NCBI GenBank assembly: GCA_051653405.1
Contig: JBOFWC010000257.1
Coordinates: 1 to 28,648, forward strand
Length of the DNA stretch: 28,648 nt
Direction of reading: 5' to 3'
From: Proteocatella sp051653405
Lineage (GTDB): Bacteria; Bacillota; Clostridia; Peptostreptococcales; Filifactoraceae
The translations under genes were made by a program, and so were the position numbers. Shown here piece by piece: positions 22,851 to 28,648 of the stretch (positions within the stretch are counted from its first letter, which is position 1; every line of letters begins with the position of its first letter). A model generated the notes under the pieces. That model was not told where the DNA came from and did not search any database. It saw nothing but the letters and a program-made list of their open reading frames with translations.

Positions 22851-24242
22851 ATGGAAGAAAAACAAAGAGGACAGTTTGGGAGTAAATTCGGATTTATAAT
22901 GGCGGCTGTAGGGTCTGCAGTAGGTCTTGGAAATCTATGGGGATTTCCATATAAGATGGGTAAAGGTGGCGGATTTGCATTTCTTTTTATTTACCTATTT
23001 TTTGTAATTACAGTTGGATTTGTAGTAATGCTTGGAGAACTTGCTATAGGTAGAAAAGCTAAGATGGATGCAGTTGGGTCTTATAAATTTATGGATAAAA
23101 AATCCGGGTTTATAGGTATGTTTGGAGTTGTGGCAGCTTTTGTAATACTTTCATTTTACTGTGTACTTGGTGGATGGGTAATGAAGTATGGATTTACCTT
23201 TATAGGGGAAATGTTTGGTGCGGGTTTTGGTGGAGTTGCAGGAGCGGACTATTTCGTAGCATTTATAACAGGAAATGTAGAACCGATAATTTGGTTTGCG
23301 ATATTCCTTGGACTTTCTTGCCTTATAGTACTTGCAGGAGTTGAAAAAGGAATTGAAAAATATAGTAAGATAATGATGCCAGCGCTTTTTGTAATGCTTA
23401 TAGTAATTATTATAAGAAGTGTAACGCTTCCAGGAGCAGTTGAAGGACTTAAGTTCATATTTAAACCAGATTTTTCAGTATTCTCAAGTGTTGAATCTAC
23501 AGTAAAAGTTGCTGGAACAGCACTTGCGCAGATGTTCTTCTCGCTTTCGCTTGGTATGGGAGCTATGCTTACTTATGCAAGTTATCTTGGTAAAGATGAC
23601 AATCTTGAATCAAGTGCACTTATAATACCTGCGCTAGATACATTAGTAGCAGTACTTGCAGGTTGTGCTATAATGCCAGCAGTATTTGCGTTTGACTTAG
23701 ACCCATCAGCAGGACCTGGACTTATGTTTATAACTCTTCAACAGGTTTTTGAATCTATGCCTATGGGAGCATTTTTTGGATTCTTATTCTTTACTTTAGT
23801 GTTTTTTGCAGCAATAACTTCATCAATTTCACTTCTTGAGGTTATATGTGCATACTTTATAGATAGTAAGGGAATGCCTAGAAAAAAAGTTACAGCAATG
23901 GCAGGAATCGCAGTATTTGTACTTGGAATTCCAGTAGCTTTAAGTCAAGGGCTTCTTTCTGGGGTTAGACCTATAATGGGAATGGATATACTTGATTCAT
24001 TTGACTTTATAGCAGAATATACACTTATGCCTCTTGGTGCATTATGTATGTGTTTATTTGTAGGTTGGAAATGGGGACCTAAAGTTTTAACGGATGAGGT
24101 TGAGGCATCTGGGTTAGGGTTTAAACTTAAAGGATATTTTAGCTTTATGATTAAATGGGTAACTCCACTATTTGTTGGATTTGTACTATATTCTTCATGT
24201 ATCGCACCTATAATAAAATACTTTGTAAGTGGTGGACAGTAG
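22851..24242 (+). CDS. Neurotransmitter:sodium symporter family transporter
   Basis: LeuT-fold secondary transporter of 463 aa with about eleven membrane helices, importing an amino acid or related amine with sodium. Helix one has the family signature: FGFIMAAVGSAVGLGNLWGF, with unwound GSAVGLGN binding Na+ and substrate. Helix six region FFSLSLGMGAMLTYASYLG is also clear. A 6-codon upstream extension exists, but AAGGAGG precedes the ATG at 22851. In many bacterial members the canonical NxWRFP has Arg; here it is NLWGFP, as in a bacterial subgroup. Tryptophan, tyrosine, leucine or others are possible substrates; the sequence does not decide. Confidence 0.92.
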   Translation: MEEKQRGQFGSKFGFIMAAVGSAVGLGNLWGFPYKMGKGGGFAFLFIYLFFVITVGFVVMLGELAIGRKAKMDAVGSYKFMDKKSGFIGMFGVVAAFVILSFYCVLGGWVMKYGFTFIGEMFGAGFGGVAGADYFVAFITGNVEPIIWFAIFLGLSCLIVLAGVEKGIEKYSKIMMPALFVMLIVIIIRSVTLPGAVEGLKFIFKPDFSVFSSVESTVKVAGTALAQMFFSLSLGMGAMLTYASYLGKDDNLESSALIIPALDTLVAVLAGCAIMPAVFAFDLDPSAGPGLMFITLQQVFESMPMGAFFGFLFFTLVFFAAITSSISLLEVICAYFIDSKGMPRKKVTAMAGIAVFVLGIPVALSQGLLSGVRPIMGMDILDSFDFIAEYTLMPLGALCMCLFVGWKWGPKVLTDEVEASGLGFKLKGYFSFMIKWVTPLFVGFVLYSSCIAPIIKYFVSGGQ

Positions 24243-24280
24243 AATAAAATTGATGTTGTATAAATTGTATAATGTATAAA

Positions 24281-24310
24281 TGAGGGTGCCTAAGGGCACT
24301 CTTGTTTTTA
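24281..24310 (+). terminator. Terminator after the symporter gene
   Basis: GAGGGTGCC pairs with GGCACTCTT around TAAG, followed by GTTTTTA. Confidence 0.8.
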
Positions 24311-24391
24311 TTCACAAAAATCTATTTATAAGGTATAATAAAATATTAGATAATAATAAAATTTATATAGATTTTTACAAAGGAGCAAGAA

Positions 24392-25516
24392 ATGAAAAAA
24401 AGAGTAGTACTTGGAATGAGTGGTGGTGTGGATTCATCTGTAGCAGCCCTTATTTTAAAGGAACAGGGGTATGATGTAGTTGGAATATTCATGAAGAACT
24501 GGAATGAAGAAGATGAGACTGGCGTATGTACGGCCACTGAAGATTATGAAGATGTATCAAGAGTAGCAAGTCAGTTAGGGATACCTTATTACACAGTTAA
24601 CTTTGAAAAAGAATATTGGGACAGAGTATTTAGCTACTTTTTAAAAGAATATAGAGCAGGAAGAACTCCGAATCCAGATGTTATGTGCAATCAGGAAATT
24701 AAATTTAATGCATTTTTAGACTATGCTTTAAAACTTGAGGCAGATTATATAGCTATGGGGCACTATGCTAGGGTTAAAGAAAAAGATGGGAAATTCTATT
24801 TGGTAAGAGGTAAAGACAATAATAAGGATCAGACTTATTTTCTTTCAAGAATTGGACAAAAGGCACTTTCAAAAGCATTATTTCCAATTGGTGATATAGA
24901 AAAATCAGAGGTTAGAAGAATTGCAGAAGAAAATAACCTTGCTACAGCTAAGAAAAAGGATTCTACAGGAGTATGTTTTATAGGAGAAAGGGATTTTGAT
25001 GCCTTTTTAGATAAGTATCTGCTTTCTAAACCTGGAATAATAATGACCGTAGACGGCAAGGAGATAGGAAACCATCACGGACTTATACATTATACGTATG
25101 GTCAAAGAAGAGGAATCGGTATAGGTGGAGTAGGTTCTGGAGAACCTTGGTTTGTATGTGGTAAAAGTCTTAAAAAGAACATATTATATGTAGCACAAGG
25201 TGAAAATCACGAATCACTATTTACTAAGAGTTTAATAGCAGATGATATGTTTTGGACACTTGATCAGCCGTCAACAATGCCTTTAAAATGTACAGCTAAA
25301 TTCAGATATAGACAGGAAGATATTCCAGTTACTGTATATGATATGGGGAATTCTAGGATTAAGATAATTTTTGATAATCCAGTAAAAGCAATAACGCCAG
25401 GACAAGTAGCGGTACTTTATGATGGAGAAGTATGTCTTGGAAGTGCAATAATAAATAGTGCAGAGCCTGTAAATAGTAAGTATAGATTTTTATATGAAAG
25501 TGAAAAACAAGCATAA
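24392..25516 (+). CDS. mnmA: tRNA-specific 2-thiouridylase MnmA
   Basis: Makes 2-thiouridine at the wobble position (U34) of Lys, Glu and Gln tRNAs, using ATP activation and sulfur relayed as persulfide. The 374-aa protein has the PP-loop GMSGGVDSS (residues 8-16), the first catalytic cysteine in PDVMCNQEIKF (C99) and the second in STGVCFIGERDF (C195), both essential in E. coli. The tRNA-binding KDQTYFLSR and the central GLIHYTYGQRRGIGIGG are present, and the C-terminal beta-barrel is complete. AAGGAG precedes the ATG at 24392. No cysteine desulfurase lies beside it, so sulfur must come from an enzyme encoded elsewhere. Confidence 0.96.
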   Translation: MKKRVVLGMSGGVDSSVAALILKEQGYDVVGIFMKNWNEEDETGVCTATEDYEDVSRVASQLGIPYYTVNFEKEYWDRVFSYFLKEYRAGRTPNPDVMCNQEIKFNAFLDYALKLEADYIAMGHYARVKEKDGKFYLVRGKDNNKDQTYFLSRIGQKALSKALFPIGDIEKSEVRRIAEENNLATAKKKDSTGVCFIGERDFDAFLDKYLLSKPGIIMTVDGKEIGNHHGLIHYTYGQRRGIGIGGVGSGEPWFVCGKSLKKNILYVAQGENHESLFTKSLIADDMFWTLDQPSTMPLKCTAKFRYRQEDIPVTVYDMGNSRIKIIFDNPVKAITPGQVAVLYDGEVCLGSAIINSAEPVNSKYRFLYESEKQA

Positions 25517-25528
25517 TGGAATAATCAT

Positions 25529-25565
25529 AAAAGTGAGGGGAAATATCCTTTCGCTTTTTATTTTA
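25529..25565 (+). terminator. mnmA terminator
   Basis: A 12-bp stem (25529-25540 with 25547-25558) including three G-U pairs, loop AAATAT, followed by T-rich sequence. Confidence 0.7.
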
Positions 25566-25584
25566 TAAATTTGTGCAAAAAAGA

Positions 25585-25694
25585 ATAACAAGTTGGCGGG
25601 GGACCAACTTGTTATAAAGGGGTTTTTAACTATATGTTCTGTGTGAGTGTAAGGAATTGGGAGAAAAACCTTACATTCGGTGATTTATATCACC
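25585..25694 (+). ncRNA. Three-hairpin structured intergenic element, class unknown
   Basis: Three hairpins follow in a row between the mnmA terminator and radA. Hairpin 1: ATAACAAGTTGG with CCAACTTGTTAT, perfect 12 bp, loop CGGGGGA. Hairpin 2: GAGTGTAAGG (25645-25654) with CCTTACATTC (25669-25678), 10 bp with one G-U, loop of 14 nt containing GGGAG. Hairpin 3: GGTGAT with ATCACC (25679-25694), directly abutting hairpin 2. Both larger loops expose GGA. No T run follows hairpin 1 closely. I match it to no riboswitch I know. It may be a small RNA, a leader element for radA or a protein-binding site. The strand is assumed from neighbouring genes. Confidence 0.45.
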
Positions 25695-25794
25695 TGACTA
25701 CAAATATATTTTAATGTTAAAATAAAGTATAGCTATAAAAAAAATGTGGGAAAAATGTAAAAATAGAAATATATTGAATGAGGAGTTTAGGTTT

Positions 25795-27201
25795 ATGAAA
25801 ACTAAGGTTATGTATAGATGTAGTAGCTGTATGAATGAAAGCCCTAAATGGAGTGCTAAATGTTTGGAATGTGGTTCATTTGGAACTATTGAAGAGTTTG
25901 AGATAGCAAAAAAAAACAGTACTTCACGTGTAGATATTTCAGCATCTTCACCTAAAACTACGATAAATAAGCTTAAAGATATTAAGACGAATAATAGTCA
26001 TAGAATAGTGAGCTCACTTAATGAATTTAACCGTGTTATGGGTGGAGGTATAGTTAAGGATTCTGTAAGTATAATAACGGCAAAACCTGGAGCGGGAAAA
26101 TCTACACTTTTGCTTCAAATTGCAGATGATCTTGGAATTAAGGGCTACAAAGTGCTTTATGCGAGTGGTGAGGAAAGTGATAGTCAGATTAAAAGTAGGG
26201 CTGATAGAATTTTAAAAAATGTCAGTGATAATATATGGATACTTCCTGATAATAGTATGAATAATGTACTTGGACATGTAAATGAAATAGATCCAGATCT
26301 TATAATAATAGATAGTATTCAGACGTTTACGCTTGAAGAGCATTTTCCATCAAGAGCAGGGTCGCCAACCCAAACTATGGAATGTGCAAATGCTATGGTT
26401 AAGATAGCTAAAAATACCAAAAGACCGAGAGCGGTAATACTAGTAGGGCAGATGAATAAGAATGAGGAGATGGCAGGCCTTAGATCGTTGGAACATCTAG
26501 TTGATACAGTACTAGTTATCGAAGGGGAAAATGAAGAAACTTTAAGAGAACTTCAATCTACTAAAAATAGATTTGGAGGAACGGGAGAGATGGGTTTCTT
26601 TTCGATGTCGGAAGAAGGGCTTGTATCCATAGATAATCCTTCAGAATATTTTATGACTGTGAGAAGTGAACATGATAAAGTTTCGGGGTCAGCACTTACG
26701 GTTGTAAGGGAGGGGACTAGGCCTATAATTTTAGAGATTGAGAGTCTTGTATCGACTTCTTTTATGCCATATCCAACAAGAATTGGAGAAGGGCTTAGAA
26801 GGGACCATTTAAATATACTTGTGAGTATATTGGAGCAGCGGGCAAAATTTAATCTTTTGAATAAAAATGTAGTTATAAAGACTACAGGGGGACTTAAAGT
26901 CAAAGAAAATGCTATAAATTTAGCTATTCTTATAAGTATAGTATCCTCGTTTTCTGAAAAACCAGTGCCTTCTAACTATGTTTTTATAGCGGATGTAGGA
27001 CTTACGGGAGAACTTAAAAAAGTGCCATCTACGGAGCAAAGGGTAAGAGAACTTGATAGGATGGGGTTTGAAAAAGTATATATAGCGCCAGGAACTTTTT
27101 CAAGAAAAGTTGAATTTGAACATATTAAAGTAATTGAGAAGAAGACGCTTATCGAAGTCATTTACGATGTTTTTGGTAAACTTGAAAGATTTAGTAAATA
27201 A
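25795..27201 (+). CDS. radA: DNA repair protein RadA (Sms)
   Basis: RecA-like ATPase that helps branch migration and processing of recombination intermediates. From ATG 25795 it is 468 aa: an N-terminal zinc finger C9-x2-C12, C23-x2-C26; Walker A AKPGAGKST (96-104); the RadA-specific KNRFG motif (257-261); and a C-terminal Lon-like domain (NVVIKTTGGLKVKENAINLA, VFIADVGLTGELKKVP). The frame extends upstream to 25744, but the extension is a non-conserved, basic stretch, and GGAG lies 9 nt before the chosen ATG. It is followed by niaR at a gap of 25 nt and likely shares a transcript with it. Confidence 0.95.
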   Translation: MKTKVMYRCSSCMNESPKWSAKCLECGSFGTIEEFEIAKKNSTSRVDISASSPKTTINKLKDIKTNNSHRIVSSLNEFNRVMGGGIVKDSVSIITAKPGAGKSTLLLQIADDLGIKGYKVLYASGEESDSQIKSRADRILKNVSDNIWILPDNSMNNVLGHVNEIDPDLIIIDSIQTFTLEEHFPSRAGSPTQTMECANAMVKIAKNTKRPRAVILVGQMNKNEEMAGLRSLEHLVDTVLVIEGENEETLRELQSTKNRFGGTGEMGFFSMSEEGLVSIDNPSEYFMTVRSEHDKVSGSALTVVREGTRPIILEIESLVSTSFMPYPTRIGEGLRRDHLNILVSILEQRAKFNLLNKNVVIKTTGGLKVKENAINLAILISIVSSFSEKPVPSNYVFIADVGLTGELKKVPSTEQRVRELDRMGFEKVYIAPGTFSRKVEFEHIKVIEKKTLIEVIYDVFGKLERFSK

Positions 27202-27226
27202 GATATTCAGATAGATGGAGGTTTTT

Positions 27227-27745
27227 ATGACGGGAAATGAAAGAAGAGATTATATATTGAGCAAGCTTTGCGAAAACCCAGTAAGTGCATCTTCATTAGC
27301 GGCTGAGTTTTCGGTAAGTCGCCAGATAATTGTTTCTGATATCGCACTTTTAAGGGCAGCTGGAAATCCTATAGAATCAACACCAAGAGGTTACGTAATA
27401 AAACAAAAAACAGATAGAAGTGGAATTATAAAGGTTATAATGTGTAAACATTTAAATGAAGGGGTAGAAGATGAGCTTTATACGATTATAGATAATGGGG
27501 CAAAAATTTTAGATGTTATAGTAGAACATGATGTATATGGTCAGATTCAAATAAATTTAGACATAGCTTCAAGATATGACTGTGATCAGCTTTTAAGAAA
27601 ACTTAAAAAAAGTGCAGCATCACCACTGGCGGGACTTACCTCTGGAGTTCACTTTCATACGATTTTATGCCCTGATGAAAGATGTTATAAAAGGATTTTA
27701 GAAGTGCTTAGAGCAAAGAAGATTTTGTTTGAAGAAGTTGAGTAG
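27227..27745 (+). CDS. niaR: Niacin-responsive repressor NiaR (YrxA-type, HTH plus 3H domain)
   Basis: Transcriptional repressor of NAD biosynthesis and niacin uptake genes, active with bound nicotinic acid. The 172-aa protein has an N-terminal winged HTH (residues 3-60: YILSKLCENPVSASSLAAEF, VSRQIIVSDIALLRAAGNPI) and a C-terminal 3H domain with conserved histidines (CKHLNEGVEDEL, GVHFHTILC) that bind a metal and the effector. GGAGG precedes the ATG at 27227; a further upstream ATG at 27215 has no binding site. It directly precedes niaX, whose promoter holds a strong dyad. No matching dyad is seen before niaR itself. Confidence 0.92.
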   Translation: MTGNERRDYILSKLCENPVSASSLAAEFSVSRQIIVSDIALLRAAGNPIESTPRGYVIKQKTDRSGIIKVIMCKHLNEGVEDELYTIIDNGAKILDVIVEHDVYGQIQINLDIASRYDCDQLLRKLKKSAASPLAGLTSGVHFHTILCPDERCYKRILEVLRAKKILFEEVE

Positions 27746-27762
27746 CTTATAAGAAAATGGTA

Positions 27763-27791
27763 TTGACATTATATAAATTCTGAAGTAATAT
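27763..27791 (+). promoter_or_regulatory. niaX promoter
   Basis: TTGACA (27763-27768), 17 nt, TAATAT (27786-27791). Near-consensus; the operator dyad begins within the -10. Confidence 0.85.
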
Positions 27792-27826
27792 GTATATGCA
27801 GGTGACAAGACACCTAATTATACATA
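27789..27826 (+). promoter_or_regulatory. Probable NiaR operator over the niaX start site
   Basis: The core AGGTGACAAGACACCT (27800-27815) is an inverted repeat AGGTG/CACCT. A second, concentric pair TATGTATA/TATACATA (27789-27796, 27819-27826) has the same centre, giving a 38-bp dyad. It covers the -10 and transcription start of niaX, next to niaR. Assignment to NiaR rests on position and gene pairing. Confidence 0.8.
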
Positions 27827-27838
27827 AGGAGATATGTA

Positions 27839-28393
27839 ATGAGAACTATTACTAAATCAAGAGGAACAGAAAGTGTTGTTATGGCAGGACTTTTATGTGC
27901 TATGGGAATTATAATTCCAATGTTTATGCCTAAAATTGTATTGGAACCAGCGTCGTTTACTTTGGCGAGTCATGTGCCTATTTATGTGGCTATGTTTATT
28001 TCACCTATGGTTGCGTTTTCGGTTGCAGTAGGAACTACTATTGGGTTTATGATGACGGGGCTTCCTATAATTATAGTTATGAGAGCTTTTTCACATGTTA
28101 TATTTGTTACTTTAGGAGCGCTTTGGCTAAGCAAATATTCGATGAATTCAAATTTTAAAGTGGTTGCATTTGCAATTGTAACATCTGCAATTCATGCAGT
28201 TTCAGAATTTATAGTTGTATCTACATTTTACTTTGGTGGGAACATATCAGATAAATTCTATGAGAATGGATTTTTTAGATCAGTAATTATGCTAGTTTTT
28301 GTGGGAACGTTTGTGCATAGTATAATAGATTTTATAATAGCGTTTATTATTATAAAACCGCTTTCTAAAACTGGAGTTAAGCTTAGTATTTAA
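27839..28393 (+). CDS. niaX: Niacin ECF transporter S component NiaX
   Basis: Substrate-binding membrane subunit of an energy-coupling-factor importer for niacin, 184 aa with about six helices. The opening (SVVMAGLLCAMGIIIPMFMP) and the region LASHVPIYVAMFISPMVAFSVAVGTTIGF are typical of NiaX. It needs the shared EcfA/EcfT module, which is not in this window. AAGGAG precedes the ATG at 27839. The niaR gene and an operator upstream support control by nicotinic acid and the niacin assignment. A perfect hairpin terminator follows. Confidence 0.9.
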   Translation: MRTITKSRGTESVVMAGLLCAMGIIIPMFMPKIVLEPASFTLASHVPIYVAMFISPMVAFSVAVGTTIGFMMTGLPIIIVMRAFSHVIFVTLGALWLSKYSMNSNFKVVAFAIVTSAIHAVSEFIVVSTFYFGGNISDKFYENGFFRSVIMLVFVGTFVHSIIDFIIAFIIIKPLSKTGVKLSI

Positions 28394-28404
28394 ATTTTAA
28401 CTAT

Positions 28405-28472
28405 AAAAAATCTTAGATTATTTGCAGAAACACTTTTAGGAGTGTTAAATAATCTAAGATTTTAATTTTTTT
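28405..28472. terminator. Terminator between niaX and the partial gene at the right edge
   Basis: AAAATCTTAGATTATTT pairs perfectly (17 bp) with 28447-28463, with an inner ACACT/AGTGT pair and T-rich flanks on the right and A-rich on the left. It serves converging genes. Confidence 0.92.
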
Positions 28473-28497
28473 GTTTTTAGTTTTCAAAAAACATTAT

Positions 28498-28648
28498 TTA
28501 AGCTACTAAATAGTTACCTATTTCTATATACTCGCTAAGAGTTAGTCCGTTTGATCCTGAATCATATTTATGTTTTTTTGAAGATGCTGGATCTATTAGG
28601 AAATAGTCATATCTTATTGTTTCTTTTCCGTTTACTTTTACATCGTCA
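28498..28648 (-). CDS. C-terminal part of an unrecognised protein, cut by the window edge
   Basis: The last 49 codons of a minus-strand gene end with TAA at 28500-28498. The visible sequence opens DDVKVNGKETIRYDYFLIDP, has SSKKHKYDSGSNGLTLSEY, and ends IEIGNYLVA. Codon use matches the neighbours and a terminator follows directly, so it is probably real. The polar, beta-like pattern would suit a surface or secreted protein, but the piece is too short to assign. Confidence 0.65.
   Translation of the reverse strand, partial: DDVKVNGKETIRYDYFLIDPASSKKHKYDSGSNGLTLSEYIEIGNYLVA

Noticed and set aside
12873..28463. Terminators at 12873 and 28407 share TAGATTATT in their stems
   Set aside because: Only nine bases are shared, in AT-rich stems, and the loops and flanks differ. 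This is not enough to call a repeat family.

Overview
The window is AT-rich, with AGA-type arginine codons, strong AGGAGG-type ribosome binding sites and frequent TTG or GTG starts. Its gene set (SCIFF radical-SAM maturase, Rex, T-box leader, DarA-type c-di-AMP receptor, niacin ECF component, RadA, MurA/MreB) points to an anaerobic low-GC Firmicute of class Clostridia. A Peptostreptococcaceae-like organism is my best guess, by inference only. It reads as ordinary chromosome: I see no IS element, phage gene, CRISPR array, rRNA or tRNA.

Layout. 1-2530 (minus strand) is an amino-acid ABC transporter operon (binding lipoprotein, permease, ATPase) with a near-consensus promoter and a T-box leader; the specifier reads best as CAC (histidine). 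2560-3841 (minus) holds darA and a TtcA-type tRNA thiolase. 4025-9013 (plus) carries the SCIFF maturase, an AI-2E-family membrane protein, murA and an mreB/mbl gene. 9097-11083 (plus) is a tightly coupled three-gene cassette: a DUF5685-type protein, a J-domain protein with a Cys-rich tail, and a small membrane protein. 11281-12852 pairs a TVP38/TMEM64 membrane protein with an HdrB-like iron-sulfur protein. 12929-14479 is a divergent padR/chrA pair. 14535-15660 (minus) has a second TVP38 protein, a small membrane protein, and ahead of them a Cys-containing reading frame with no usable start codon. 16103-18037 (minus) is an ABC-F ATPase. 18228-20154 holds rex and a PIN/TRAM membrane protein. 20228-21480 (minus) is a two-subunit threonine/serine exporter. 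21737-24242 holds an unrecognised membrane protein and a sodium:neurotransmitter-type symporter. 24392-28393 holds mnmA, a hairpin-rich intergenic stretch, radA, niaR and niaX, with a long dyad operator over the niaX start site. The right edge cuts an unrecognised gene.

The most interesting points are as follows. (1) The DUF5685-type protein carries two Asp-rich motifs laid out like those of squalene/phytoene synthases, and is translationally coupled to the Cys-tailed J-protein. (2) The SCIFF maturase has no adjacent SCIFF peptide gene. (3) The Cys-containing small frame at 15660-15908 looks coding but lacks a start. (4) Three consecutive hairpins lie between mnmA and radA. (5) The T-box specifier and its acceptor-pairing bulge seem to disagree. 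Several starts were moved downstream of the longest open frame to the codon that has a Shine-Dalgarno sequence; these are noted per gene.
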